From Acidobacteriota bacterium (GTDB lineage Bacteria; Acidobacteriota; Terriglobia; Terriglobales; Acidobacteriaceae): a stretch of 64,000 bases of DNA. Under the pieces are notes generated by a model, which saw nothing but the letters and a program-made list of their open reading frames with translations, had not been told where the DNA came from and searched no databases. Where the stretch lies: the NCBI GenBank assembly GCA_021779935.1, contig JAJXZT010000016.1:124001-188000 (forward strand), read 5' to 3'. The position numbers and the translations under genes are program-made. Of this stretch, positions 1-9,900 are shown one piece after another. Within the stretch, counting starts at the first letter, position 1. Each line of letters starts with the position of its first letter.

Positions 1-3000
1 ACGTGCAAAGCCAGCCGCGAGTGAACTTGAGGAATGCGCTGTGGAGTTCTACTCGAGCAGAAACACCGGCGGTTTCCTGAAGTCGCAAGATTGTTCCATC
101 GCCGTCTTCCGCGCGCTTCCACGTCGTCAGTACTACGTCAGGATTGTCGACTTGCACAAGGCTTGCCTCGTTGGATGGCAAGGCCGAAGGCGCATCGGAC
201 GCGGCGACGGAATCGGATTCGAGCGGTGTCATCGCATCAAGCCCGAAGCGGTTCGCAGCGCTGGGGTCGAGCGTCGCGCTACTCGTCAGAACGTAACGGA
301 AGGTGAAGTTTCCACCCTGCCAGGCGGGGAAGTTCGTTCCCCAGTAGTTATTCATCAGCCACGAAAAAATTGTGCTGGTCGCAGGCGTGAATTCCGAGGG
401 CCATTTGCCACGCATGATGTCGCCGAAATTGACGAGAGGGGCGTCGAGCGGCGTGATGGTGGCCGCGACATTTGCGCCTGTGACAGCGGCAAAGTGCGTG
501 ACGAGATACCATTCGCGACTTCCGCCCGCGAGTTCATCCTTCGCGGGATTGACCCAACCGGTCTGATCGCCGTAGACGAAATTCGGATGCGCGACGAGGA
601 ATGGAAAGGCGATATATGCAGATTCACGGCTCAAAACGCGGGTCTTATGGAGGTCATAGCGGAATTCGATTTTCTTCTCGGAGTTGAAAAGAGTGATGGT
701 GGTGCGGATGCGCGGGGTGTTGACCGAGGAGGAATCGAGGACGATGACCGTGCCGAAGGGCGTGCGGCGGACGCTGACGAGCTTGCCGGCGGTGGCGGGG
801 TGAATCGTCAGATGAGCAGGTTTTATGCCTGCTCCGTAGCGATAGAGGCTGTTGCCGGGATAGCTGTCGCCGCCGGTCACGTAGAGATATTGTCCGAAGC
901 GATAAGGACTATTCGGGTCGACCAGTTCGCGATTGAGCTGCTTGTCGAAGATGTTTTCGACCGATCCGGTGGCGGGATCGAGGGTAACTCGGTAATAACT
1001 GTTCTCGATAACTCTCTGATCACTGGGGGGTGGCACGGGAGTATCGCTTTTCACGCCGGGTTTGAGGGTGAAAAGTTTGTAGCCCATTGCGGGAATATCA
1101 GAGGCCTCGAAGCGCACGCGCTGCGAGCCGGGACCGAAGCCGGGGAGCTGGATGCCCTTTTCAACCTTGAGTACTTCAAAGGGAACGGGCTTGCCGGTGA
1201 CGGAGTCAACGAGGCCGGAGCCGACTGGAAGATCGATGGTTATCAATCCACTGCGCTTCCAGTTGAGCGAATTGAAGACGGCGAGGGAACTCTCACGCGG
1301 GGCAAGGAACGACTCGAGTTGCGCCCAGCTCCGCTGGATCGACTCGGTGATCTCACGGCGTGCCGCGGTGGTGTGGGCGCGCTTAAGGGCGAGTTGCCCG
1401 GTGGCCTGTTGACTCTCCGGCTGGGTGGTGGCGCCGACGTAGTCCCAAGTGTGCTCGTCATAGAGAAGCTGGTTGTTCCATGCCTGCTGTAACAACGATT
1501 CGTCAGGGCGCAGTATGGGGGAGAGCACGGATGGGATTGTGCCCATCTTCTCAGCGGTCAGGATACGTTCCTGGTTGTGGCGATGGATGGCGGTGTAGAA
1601 GGCATCGGAGCCGTAGCCGTCTTCCCAATAGGGCCCGAAGTCGCCGCGATAGATGGGGAACTTTCCATCGGCCTCTTTGTCGATGCGCTGCATGGCGGAC
1701 TGCACGGTTGCGAATTCAAGATGGGGGAAGGCGTAGTGAGAGTTCCATGCCTGCGGCAATTCAGCCTGGCCACGGTCGAAGGGCGTGTTCTCCAATTGCG
1801 AGCCGAAGATGATGGCGCTGTTCGCCTTGTAGTCGGGGCGCGTGTAGGCCTGGAGGAAGACGGGCAGGGAGTCGCGTCCGGCGGCGATGTGCCACGGGCT
1901 GCCGAAGAGAGTGTGCATCTGGAGATACGCACGCGAATACCACATGAGGACGCGACCGCCGTCGGGGCCTTCCCAGTAGAACGGTGACTTCTCGTTCCAG
2001 CGGCCGAGCAGCATGATGGGAGCGCGCCAGCTATTGCTGGCAGCAACGAAATACTTGATGCCAGAGTCGTGCAGGACGGAGGCGTAGGACCAGGTATAGG
2101 ACGGTACATCGACAATCTGCGCGGCGTTGGGCTCGGGGAGGTTGAATTTGCGCGCCAACTGGTGCTGGTTGTAGAGCGAGCGGATCAAGCCTTCGAGTGA
2201 AGCGTTGCCGGTGTGCTGGTTGGCGAACTCGGGCGTGATCACCACCTTGCCGTCGCGGACGTGCTGGAGGAAGCGATCAGCGGCGGACTTGGAGCGTCCC
2301 GCGAGGTATTGGCCGGCGAGCCATGAGCCATCGAGCGTCCAGCGGAAATTGGGGACCTTGCGCATGGCGTCCATGGCGGAGTCGATGGACGCCGACTGAA
2401 GTTCAGAAACCTTCTCGGGATAATCGGTGAAACCGATATCGAGATGCTCAAAGGGAACGATCAGCATCGTCCACTTCTTTGCCGCAGTCAACGATGCGTC
2501 GATGGTGCGCCCCTGGACGTTGAAGCGAGCGGGCACAGTGCCCTGCCACTCGGGGACTTCAAATGAGAACTTCTGTTCGCCGAAGGATTGGCCGGGGGAG
2601 ACCTGCTGCGTAAATGTGTGTCCAGCGATGCGAAGCGTGGCGACGCCGCGAGAAGGCAGCCTGGCAAAGCTGGCGAAGACATCGACCTGCTCGGTGAGTC
2701 CCTGCGCCGCGGCGCGATAAAAGATGGTGGGCTGCATGAGCGCAGTCACGCGCGCGTTATCGTATTTCGCGGCTGGATCGTGATCGAGTTCGAGCGCATC
2801 GTAGACGAGGCCGCTGTCGCCGGGAGCAATGGCACCAAGGGAGTGCTCCACGGTTGGCGGATCGTCGAGCGCGGTGAGCACCAAGCGGTTCTCGCCCTGC
2901 TTCAACCAGGCGGCGGGAATTTCGATGACCTTGGTATCGGCCGAAGTCTGCGGGACAAACGTACCTTCCCAATCGCCAGCGGCGAAGTCGAGTTTGGGAT

Positions 3001-3394
3001 GGAAATAGAAGACGCCGGTGTGTCCGTTGATGTCGAGCTTGAGATACGAGAGACGCGGAGTCTCATAGAGCATGGCGAGCTTGAGAGAGTAAACGCCGCG
3101 CGGTTGATCCTTGAGATCGAATACGACGGTGAAGGGATGCAGGCGTCCACCGGCGAGTCCGTTGGCGGGGCCGGGCTGGAAGCGCAGCCAATCCTTGTCC
3201 GTGCTGGAGCCGACGCGGTAGACGGGATCGCTCTTGGGGTTCGCGTAATCAATGTCCTGGCTGCGGAACTCACCGGAAGAATCGTTGAAGGTGCCGATGC
3301 GCCAGACAGTGGATGGAGTGGCGGCGTGCGCGGCGCCGCACAACAGGAGAGATGCGGCAGCGCAGAGAGCGAGTTTACGGAGCGTAGTTAGCAT
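1..3394 (-). CDS. Exported GH38-like glycosidase with lyase-type N-terminal domain (3' end outside window)
   Basis: Reading leftward from an ATG at 3394, the frame stays open for 1131 codons to the window edge, so the C-terminus is missing. Residues 1-24 form a signal peptide ending GAAHA. Residues about 27-180 resemble the jelly-roll domain III of family 4 polysaccharide (rhamnogalacturonan) lyases (TVWRIGTFNDSSGEF, later WLKQGENRLVLTALD). A GH38-like catalytic region follows: EHLDIGFTD near residues 316-324 corresponds to the metal-binding HxD of alpha-mannosidases, and VDVPSYTWSY near 428-437 carries the candidate nucleophile Asp429. I infer a secreted or periplasmic glycosidase acting on plant or microbial polysaccharide; the substrate is unknown. 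No ribosome-binding site is visible before the ATG, which abuts a low-complexity repeat, so the start rests on the signal peptide. It lies upstream of, and co-directional with, no other gene inside the window on its 3' side. Confidence 0.8.
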   Translation of the reverse strand, partial: MLTTLRKLALCAAASLLLCGAAHAATPSTVWRIGTFNDSSGEFRSQDIDYANPKSDPVYRVGSSTDKDWLRFQPGPANGLAGGRLHPFTVVFDLKDQPRGVYSLKLAMLYETPRLSYLKLDINGHTGVFYFHPKLDFAAGDWEGTFVPQTSADTKVIEIPAAWLKQGENRLVLTALDDPPTVEHSLGAIAPGDSGLVYDALELDHDPAAKYDNARVTALMQPTIFYRAAAQGLTEQVDVFASFARLPSRGVATLRIAGHTFTQQVSPGQSFGEQKFSFEVPEWQGTVPARFNVQGRTIDASLTAAKKWTMLIVPFEHLDIGFTDYPEKVSELQSASIDSAMDAMRKVPNFRWTLDGSWLAGQYLAGRSKSAADRFLQHVRDGKVVITPEFANQHTGNASLEGLIRSLYNQHQLARKFNLPEPNAAQIVDVPSYTWSYASVLHDSGIKYFVAASNSWRAPIMLLGRWNEKSPFYWEGPDGGRVLMWYSRAYLQMHTLFGSPWHIAAGRDSLPVFLQAYTRPDYKANSAIIFGSQLENTPFDRGQAELPQAWNSHYAFPHLEFATVQSAMQRIDKEADGKFPIYRGDFGPYWEDGYGSDAFYTAIHRHNQERILTAEKMGTIPSVLSPILRPDESLLQQAWNNQLLYDEHTWDYVGATTQPESQQATGQLALKRAHTTAARREITESIQRSWAQLESFLAPRESSLAVFNSLNWKRSGLITIDLPVGSGLVDSVTGKPVPFEVLKVEKGIQLPGFGPGSQRVRFEASDIPAMGYKLFTLKPGVKSDTPVPPPSDQRVIENSYYRVTLDPATGSVENIFDKQLNRELVDPNSPYRFGQYLYVTGGDSYPGNSLYRYGAGIKPAHLTIHPATAGKLVSVRRTPFGTVIVLDSSSVNTPRIRTTITLFNSEKKIEFRYDLHKTRVLSRESAYIAFPFLVAHPNFVYGDQTGWVNPAKDELAGGSREWYLVTHFAAVTGANVAATITPLDAPLVNFGDIMRGKWPSEFTPATSTIFSWLMNNYWGTNFPAWQGGNFTFRYVLTSSATLDPSAANRFGLDAMTPLESDSVAASDAPSALPSNEASLVQVDNPDVVLTTWKRAEDGDGTILRLQETAGVSARVELHSAFLKFTRGWLCT

Positions 3395-3436
3395 TCAGCA
3401 CTCAGTTTTTAACATTCAACACTCAGCAGTCAGCCG
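3393..3436. repeat. Quasi-tandem low-complexity repeat before the GH38-like gene
   Basis: Two near-identical 13-mers, ATTCAGCACTCAG at 3393-3405 and ATTCAACACTCAG at 3414-3426, are followed by the partial copy CAGCAGTCAG. The first copy overlaps the start codon of the GH38-like gene. Comparable stutter repeats of different sequence occur at 10018-10058, 15002-15031, 18297-18322 and 18385-18411, each beside other intergenic repeat material. Confidence 0.6.
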
Positions 3437-3440
3437 TTAT

Positions 3441-3577
3441 CCACGTTATCGCCCAAAAGCGGGGCGCGAACGTGGGGCACCCCATGTTGCTGATCCCACC
3501 CAAGCAAAAGAAGCTTGCATGGGGCACCCGGAAAAGCCTAACCCACATCTGCCAAAAGATGGCAGATATGGGGCACC
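3441..3577 (-). repeat. Three hairpin modules of the GGGGCACC family (A1-A3)
   Basis: Module A1 spans 3441-3483 (arms CCACGTT and AACGTGG), A2 spans 3495-3529 (AAGC...GCTT arms, right end TGCATGGGGCACCC), and A3 spans 3542-3577 (arms ATCTGCCA and TGGCAGAT). On the + strand each ends in GGGGCACC(C), which is not matched in the left arm, so the modules have a direction. They lie just past the stop codon of the leftward dehydratase gene and could act as terminators or mRNA 3' ends. Close relatives lie at 15052-15082 and 18338-18526. Confidence 0.75.
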
Positions 3578-3592
3578 AGGCTGATCCCACCA

Positions 3593-4786
3593 TTACCACT
3601 TGGGTTGATGGGTGATGACGCCGGGGTGCTTGGGATCCTCAATCCATGAACCCATTTCCTGTCGCTTGGCAAGCTCGCTGTATTTTGCAAGTTTGTCGCG
3701 GTCGAGCGAGACGCCGAGGCCCGGAGTTGTGGGCACGGCCATCTTGCCATTGCGATACTGCAACTTTCCGCCTTCGATGATGTCGTCGGTGAGGTGGTGA
3801 TAATGAGAGTCCGGGGCGAGGGTGAGATTGGGCAGCGCGGCGGCGAGGTGAATCATCGCCATCTGCGAGATGCCGAATTCCGCACCACTGTGCATGCCCA
3901 CGTCAACGCCCATGGCTTCGCAAATCTGTCCGGCAAGCTTGGCGCGATGAATGCCGCCGTACCAGTGCGGATCGAGGAGCACAACATCAAGCACGTTGGA
4001 CATGACGGCCGGCGCCAGATCTTCAAAGGCAAAGATCGACATGTTCGATGCGAGCGTGATCCACGGCGCCTTGGCGTTGACGCGCTCCATGGCGCGGAAT
4101 CCCCAGACGGGGTCTTCGAGATACTCCACATCGTAGTCGTGCAGGCGGCGGGCGACGCGAATCGCGGTGGTGACGGACCAGGCCGCATTGGGATCGAGGC
4201 GGATGCGATGCCTGGGAAACGCCTTGCGCAAGGCGATGAAAGTTTCGATCTCTTCGTCGGGCGGGAAGACACCGTTCTTGTACTTGATGCTCTCAAAGCC
4301 GTAACGCTTTACGAGGTCGGTGGCGAACTGCACCATCTGCTCAGTGTTGGAAACTTCGCCGGCGCCCTGGGTGTTCGGATAGCGATAAAAGAGGTAGGCG
4401 GAGAAGGGAACCTCGTCGCGCACGGCTCCGCCGATAAGATCGCAGACGGGGCGACCGAGGGCCTTGCCTTGTATATCGAGTAATGCAAATTCAAGGCCGG
4501 CGAATCCGAGAACGTGTCCGAAGAGCTTGAGGGCGGTGGGAGCGGCGAGCTTCCAGCGAATGCGCTCAAGCTTGAAGGGATCTTCGCCGATCAACAGCGG
4601 CTTCATCTCCTGGAGCTGGCCGATGCGGCTGGCGCCGCTGTAGCACTCGCCAAGGCCGATGATGCCTTCGTCGGTCTCGACTTCAATGACGATCCGCGAA
4701 AATCCGGGATGCGAGCCGAATGCATAACGCAGAGGCGCTTCGATTGGAATGAATGCTGGAGTCCAGCGCACGTCTGTAATTTTCAT
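3593..4786 (-). CDS. Enolase-superfamily sugar-acid dehydratase (glucarate dehydratase-like)
   Basis: This 397-residue protein is a full-length mandelate racemase/muconate lactonizing enzyme-fold member. Visible catalytic features match the glucarate dehydratase subgroup: a KxK pair at Lys168/Lys170, metal ligands Asp198, Glu224 (in YLEDP) and Asn248 (ASNM), and the His299-Asp272 dyad (DPHWYGG and MHSGAEFG). Members remove water from an acid-sugar to give a 2-keto-3-deoxy acid in the cytoplasm. It lies 24 bp downstream of an SMP-30 lactonase on the same strand, so the pair could turn an aldonolactone into an aldonate and then a keto-deoxy acid. A FadR-type regulator is divergent from this pair and probably controls it. 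The true substrate cannot be read from sequence; glucarate, galactarate and aldonates are all possible. Confidence 0.85.
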   Translation of the reverse strand: MKITDVRWTPAFIPIEAPLRYAFGSHPGFSRIVIEVETDEGIIGLGECYSGASRIGQLQEMKPLLIGEDPFKLERIRWKLAAPTALKLFGHVLGFAGLEFALLDIQGKALGRPVCDLIGGAVRDEVPFSAYLFYRYPNTQGAGEVSNTEQMVQFATDLVKRYGFESIKYKNGVFPPDEEIETFIALRKAFPRHRIRLDPNAAWSVTTAIRVARRLHDYDVEYLEDPVWGFRAMERVNAKAPWITLASNMSIFAFEDLAPAVMSNVLDVVLLDPHWYGGIHRAKLAGQICEAMGVDVGMHSGAEFGISQMAMIHLAAALPNLTLAPDSHYHHLTDDIIEGGKLQYRNGKMAVPTTPGLGVSLDRDKLAKYSELAKRQEMGSWIEDPKHPGVITHQPKW

Positions 4787-4810
4787 AGTCCTTCTCTTAG
4801 GCGCGCCTCG

Positions 4811-5653
4811 CTACCGCTGATTCAACAGCGGCTGTCCGCTGACGCGGGCGGGAGCGCGGCAAATATGCCAGCGGCCGAGGTTGGCGAAGTAAACCTGATC
4901 GAAGTTTGCTCCACCGAATGCTGCATTGGTTGGCCGGGCGATCATGGTGCCCATGGGATCGTAGGCATAAAGCGAAATCTTGCCCGATGGGCTGACCTCG
5001 TAAACATTGTCCGAGGCGTAGCAGGTGACGAGCAGATTCCCGGCGGAGTCGAGGGCGGCGCCGTCGGGCACGCGATGCAGGTCGCGCGCGTAAACGCGTC
5101 CGCGTCCGAGTGTGCCATCGCCCTTAAGCGGGAAGGCGAGCACGTTATCGCGCGTGCTCTGGACGACGAACAAGGTGCGCTCGTCGGCGCTCAGGGCCAT
5201 TCCGTTGGGAAACGCAAGCGAGCCGGCAAGGCGCTCGATGCGTCCGCTGGGACGAAGAACGAAGATATATCCGTCATCGCGCATCCACTCGCCGGAGTCC
5301 GTGAAGTAAAGATTGCCGTCGGAATCGAAGACGGAAAAGTTGGGATTGCGAAAGCGATAGGAACCGACGCGATCCCATGAGTGCAGGATCTTCCCGCTAC
5401 GGCTGACATGAACGAGCGCGCCGGGCCTGGTGTTGCAGAAGTAGAGTTCCTGCCTGACGGAGAGAGTGACGCCGAGATGGAAGCCGCCGAGAGTGGCGAC
5501 GGTCTTGACGCGACCGCGGGGATCGATGCGATAGACCTGACCCAGTTCGCCGCCAGCCCAGAGATTTCCATCGGCATCGAACGCGAGACCTTCGGGGTGA
5601 TCGAGTCCCTCGGCGAAAACCTCGAACTGCTCAAGCGCGATCCTGGGCCGCAT
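4811..5653 (-). CDS. SMP-30/gluconolactonase family lactonase
   Basis: A 280-residue six-bladed propeller of the SMP-30/gluconolactonase/LRE family. The usual metal ligands appear at expected places: Glu21 in HPEGL, Asn150 in FPNGMALS and Asp197 in VPDGAA, with FDSDGNLYFTDSG repeats typical of the blades. There is no signal peptide, so it is probably cytoplasmic. Such enzymes open sugar lactones to sugar acids. It is first in a leftward pair with the dehydratase, which could act on its product. A good promoter (TTGACT, 17 bp, TATATG) stands about 70 bp upstream. The ATG at 5653 gives the normal family length. Confidence 0.85.
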   Translation of the reverse strand: MRPRIALEQFEVFAEGLDHPEGLAFDADGNLWAGGELGQVYRIDPRGRVKTVATLGGFHLGVTLSVRQELYFCNTRPGALVHVSRSGKILHSWDRVGSYRFRNPNFSVFDSDGNLYFTDSGEWMRDDGYIFVLRPSGRIERLAGSLAFPNGMALSADERTLFVVQSTRDNVLAFPLKGDGTLGRGRVYARDLHRVPDGAALDSAGNLLVTCYASDNVYEVSPSGKISLYAYDPMGTMIARPTNAAFGGANFDQVYFANLGRWHICRAPARVSGQPLLNQR

Positions 5654-5703
5654 GAATACCTCACGGAAGGCAGAATTTGAACGGGCCTAAACGAGTCAAT
5701 ACT

Positions 5704-5714
5704 TTGTCAGACAT
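5704..5714. promoter_or_regulatory. Candidate FadR-type operator over the lactonase transcription start
   Basis: TTGTCAGACAT contains the perfect inverted repeat TGTC-A-GACA and covers the predicted +1 of the lactonase promoter. FadR-subfamily GntR regulators commonly bind TNGT...ACNA-like sites. The same half-sites (TTGTC/GACAA) recur at the divergent gntR promoter. Assignment to the adjacent regulator is inference. Confidence 0.45.
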
Positions 5715-5719
5715 TTGAA

Positions 5720-5748
5720 CATATATAGCGGTCATGGAATGAAGTCAA
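5720..5748 (-). promoter_or_regulatory. Promoter of the lactonase-dehydratase operon
   Basis: On the minus strand, -35 TTGACT (5743-5748) and -10 TATATG (5720-5725) are separated by 17 bp. The predicted start of transcription is near 5713, about 60 nt before the lactonase ATG. Confidence 0.6.
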
Positions 5749-5990
5749 GAGAATCTCGAACGCCAGAAATCGCGGAGTGGGAGCGCCGGGAGAGGGGCGG
5801 GAGCAAGGTGGGAACGGGCGGATCGACCTGGAGAAGCGCCTGGCCATGGATGGGCAGAAAAGGCGGAAGAAGCGCTATTGGCAGGCGAGTCGAGGATACA
5901 GCGCTTCACCGGAGGGGTGGAGGCGGCGAGCGGCGACGCGGGGAAGATGGAGAAATGCGGGCGGTGGTGGCGCGTGCGGATTCTTTTTTC
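5749..5990. other. Divergent intergenic region between lactonase and gntR
   Basis: About 390 bp separate the lactonase ATG (5653) from the regulator ATG (6044). The outer parts carry the two promoters and candidate operators. The middle (about 5760-5980) is purine-rich on the + strand (runs such as GGGAGAGGGGCGGGAGC). It is open in the regulator's frame, but I see no gene or convincing structure in it. Confidence 0.5.
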
Positions 5991-6027
5991 TTGACTTGTT
6001 GCGTAATTGTCATAATGTAGGACAAAT
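5991..6027 (+). promoter_or_regulatory. gntR promoter with TTGTC/GACAA inverted repeat
   Basis: TTGACT at 5991-5996 is a good -35. The -10 is either CATAAT at 6011-6016 (short spacing) or TAATGT at 6013-6018 (16 bp spacing). TTGTC (6008-6012) and GACAA (6021-6025) form an inverted repeat around the -10, a likely autoregulatory operator. The spacing between half-sites, 8 bp, is wider than in the 5704 site. Confidence 0.5.
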
Positions 6028-6043
6028 TCACAAGGAGCGTTCG

Positions 6044-6886
6044 ATGGCCCGTACCCGGGCGGTAAGTTCCGCAGTGATGTCGGAGATTGAACCGGTTCGA
6101 CGCGAGACGGTGATGGACACGGTAGCGCGCCGGATCGAGCACCTGGTTCGTTCGGGACAACTGAAGGCCGGCGACCGATTGCCGCCGGAGCCCGAGCTGG
6201 CGCAGATGCTGCGAGTGAGCCGCAGTTCGCTACGCGAAGCGCTGAAGGGGCTGATGTACCTGGGACTGATCAAGTCTCGCGCGGGCGATGGAACGTACAT
6301 CCAGTCATCGCTGGGCCGGGTGCTGAACCAGCACTTCCAGTGGATGATCCTGCTGCGCGAAGTGCAGTACCTGGAGATCTACGAGTTGCGCAAGATCATT
6401 GAACCGGAAGCGGCTGCGATGGCGGCGCGGCGGGCGACGACGGCGGAGATCGAGCGCATGGAGCAGGCGCTGGAGGCGATGAAGACGGATATTGCGTCGC
6501 CGGAGTTATTTCACGCACACGATATCGAGTTCCACGAGGCGTTCATGTATGCGTCCGGAAACGTGGCGCTGACGACGACGATGCGCATGCTGTACCACGC
6601 GACGTCGGAAGCGAGAAAGGCGGCGCTGCCGCTGATCGACAACATGGGGACGCACTGGCGCCGTCACGAAAGGGTTTTCCGCAGCATCCGCGACCGCAAG
6701 CCGGAACTGGCCCGCAAGGCCGTGTCCGACGACTTGATGTACGCGGAGAAGTTAATCAAGCAGCACATTCATTCCGTTGAGCTTGCAAAGGGCATTCAAA
6801 AAACGGAAGGCAACGTGAAGGAACCGGCCACCGGGGCGGTGAGGGCCGGGAAACGAGCGGAAAAGAACCGCCTGATCATTAGCTAG
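6044..6886 (+). CDS. FadR-subfamily GntR transcriptional regulator
   Basis: A 280-residue regulator. The N-terminal winged helix-turn-helix covers residues about 22-88 (LPPEPELAQMLRVSRSSLREALKGL) and ends in the usual wing GDGTYI. An FCD ligand-binding domain follows (about 105-245), with the HDIEFHEAF and HWRRHERVF segments that carry metal/ligand-binding His and Asp residues. I chose the ATG at 6044 because AAGGAG stands 6 nt before it; the open frame upstream lacks family similarity. It is divergent from the lactonase-dehydratase pair and 17 nt upstream of the Oar-type receptor, so it probably senses a sugar acid and controls both. The basic tail after residue 255 is unusual and may be unstructured. 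Confidence 0.85.
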   Translation: MARTRAVSSAVMSEIEPVRRETVMDTVARRIEHLVRSGQLKAGDRLPPEPELAQMLRVSRSSLREALKGLMYLGLIKSRAGDGTYIQSSLGRVLNQHFQWMILLREVQYLEIYELRKIIEPEAAAMAARRATTAEIERMEQALEAMKTDIASPELFHAHDIEFHEAFMYASGNVALTTTMRMLYHATSEARKAALPLIDNMGTHWRRHERVFRSIRDRKPELARKAVSDDLMYAEKLIKQHIHSVELAKGIQKTEGNVKEPATGAVRAGKRAEKNRLIIS

Positions 6887-6903
6887 GGAGGGAACAAGCC
6901 AGT

Positions 6904-9900
6904 ATGTGTCGTGCAACCCGTACGATCATGCACATCTGCGCGATTCTTACTCTGCTCCTCGTTGTCGGGACCGTGCAAAGTTGGGCACAACTCGAGACGG
7001 GCAGCATCATGGGAGTCGTCCAAGACAAGACGGGAGCGGTAGTTCCGGGAGCGAACGTTACCGTCACTAACACGAAGACCAGCCGGACCTGGAAAGCGAC
7101 GACAGGGGCGGTTGGCGAATACAGCGTGACTGGATTGCCGGTAGGACCCTACAAGGTGCAAGTGGACCACAAGGGCTTCAAGACCGGCGAGGTATCCAAC
7201 ATTTTTCTGCATACGTCGGAAACTCCGCGAGTGAACGTTACGCTGGCGGTGGGCTCGGAGGCGGAGACGGTCAACGTGCGCGCACAGGCGCTGTCGATCG
7301 ATACGACGACGAGCAACTCGGGCGGCACAGTGGACCAGACGAGCGTGGAGAACCTTCCGCTGAACGGACGCGACTTCACTTCGCTGATTACGCTGGTTCC
7401 GGGGGCGGTGACGACCGGAGGATTTGGACAGAACAGCCTGGGCGGATTCGAGACGGACATGGCGGGCGTGAACGTGCTGCTGGACGGCACGGACGCGACA
7501 CGCATCGACACGAATGCAGTGAGCACGCAACTGGGGCGGCAGGCATCGCGCATCAGCCGCGCGAGCGTGGACAGCATCCAGGAATTCAAAGTGATCTCGG
7601 GCGTGTACTCGGCGGAATACGGACGTTCGTCAGGCGACATTGTGGACGTGATCACGAAGTCGGGCGGCAACACGATACACGGAACGGCGTTCGAGTACTT
7701 CCGCAACAACGCGATGGATGCGAAGAACTATTTTTCGCCGCAGACGGTTCCGCTCCATATGAACCAGTTCGGTGGCAACCTGAGCGGACCGATCAAGAAA
7801 GACAAGCTGTTCTACTTTGTGAACTACGAAGGAGTGCGGCAGTCGGTGGGGCTTCCGACGAAGATTGCCGTGATGACGGCGGCGACGAAAGCGTTGGCGG
7901 TGCCATCGATGGCGCCGGTGATGGCGGCGATTCCGCTGCCGAACCTGCCTGGGCCGGTGGTGTTTCCGAACCCAGGAGGCTCCCCGATCGTGCGCAACGA
8001 CCTGGCCTGGTACCAGGGGAACCTGATCAACACGCTGCGCGAGGATACAGGGGCGGTCAAGCTGGACTACGACGCGACGCAGAAGGACACGTTCTCGCTG
8101 CGTTACAACATTGCGGACTCGTTCACGAGCACGCAGTATGGCTTCGCGACGGGGCAGGTTTCACCTTCCACGGGTCGCAACCACTTGCTGAAGCTGGGAT
8201 GGACGCACGTGTTCACCCCGACACTATTGAACCAGTTCTCGGCGGCGCTAAATCGTCCGCAGACGGATTCGCTGGGCGGCGGCGGAAACTTCCCGATCTT
8301 CCAGTGCAGCTCGTTCTGGGGTTGCGACAATACGAACAATTTCGAGACGGCTCCGGGACCGGCGTTGTTCTCGAACCGGCGTCCGCAGCATTCGTTTGAG
8401 TACGTGGACACGCTGAGCTGGATCAAGGGCATCCACACGATCCACATGGGAGCGGACATTCGTCACAACGTGACCCATGATGCGCTGGATCCGCAGATGT
8501 TCCTCAGTTATGCGAACGAACATGACTTCCTGAACAATGCGGGTATTCAGCTCGACACACTGGGCCACACGATGGTAGGCGTGTCGAACACGAATTACGC
8601 GTACTTCATTCAGGACGACATTCACGTGACGCCGCGGCTGACGATCAACGCGGGATTGCGGTACGAGTACAACTCGGTGCTGCAAGGCTCGCAGATTGGC
8701 AACTTCGACATCGCGACTCTGAGCCTGATGCCGAAGGGCGCGCCACTTTACAATGCAGACCGGAACGACTTTGGGCCACGGTTGGGCTTCTCGTGGGATC
8801 CGTGGGGTACGGGCAAGACGGTGATCCGGGGCGGGGCAGGCATTTTCTATAGCCCGTTGCTGACCGGGGCGGCACTCTCGCTGGCAGGCAACTACCAGCA
8901 GAGCTTCAGCGTCAACGTACTCGACCTGCTGTTCGGAACGCGCACATGTACACCGGCGCTGAACATTGCGTATCCGCTGCCGGCGACATTGCCAACGTGT
9001 AGTCCGGCGCTGCCGGCGAGCGTGAATGCGCTTGACCAGAACATGCGGGATACGTACTCTCCGCACTGGAGCCTGGGCATCCAGCGTCAACTCGCAAGAG
9101 ACACGATCCTTGAATTGACCTACGTGGGGAACCGCGGCATCAAGTTGCCGGCCGGCGCCGCTTATGCCGGACTGGAACTGAACTACTCGCCGTTCGCGTT
9201 CTACCCGAACCAACTGAGCAACAACTACGGGAACATCCGGCGGTTGGGCAATTTCCTCAGCTCAAACTACAACGGGCTGCAGGTAAGCCTGCGGCGGCAC
9301 GTGGGACACGGGCTGAATATCGACGCGAACTATACATGGTCGCACGAACTGGATGATGCGGTGAACATCCTGTTGGGCGCGTTCCAGGACTCGCACAATC
9401 CGCAGATGGATTATGCAAGCGGCGATATCGACGTGCGGCACAACTTCACGGTGGGCATGGTGTACGACGTGCCAGAGGTGAGCTTCCTTCCGAAGAAGGC
9501 GGCAAGCGGATGGCAGGTGAGTACGATCGTGCAGGCGCGTTCCGGCCTGCCGGTGAACATCTCACTGTCGGCCCCGTTCCTGGGAATCGATCAATTGCGT
9601 CCAAACCTGGTACCAGGAGCATCGCTGACGCCGACGAACTACAGCGCACCGTACAACCAGTTCAACACAGCTGCGTTCAGTACGCCGGCGTGGGGAGCGT
9701 ATGGCAACACGCCGCGCAACTACGGACGTGGACCGGGCTTTGTGCAGATGGATATGTCACTGGCAAAGACGACGAAGTTGACGGAGCGGGTTGGCTTACA
9801 GTTCCGAGGCGACCTTTTCAACATATTCAACCATCCGAACTTCTCAAGTCCGTCGGGCTACCTGAACGACGTGAATTTCGGCAAAAGCACGAGCACGATC

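Noticed and set aside
41-1492. Long + strand frame of 483 codons
   Set aside because: It is the antisense of the GH38-like gene, whose minus-strand frame has a signal peptide and recognisable motifs. High-G+C coding strands often leave such open antisense frames.
3252-3584. 110-codon frame across the repeat block (ends in repeat-derived residues)
   Set aside because: Made of antisense GH38 sequence plus the hairpin modules; the repeated phrases in such frames come from the repeats, not from a protein.
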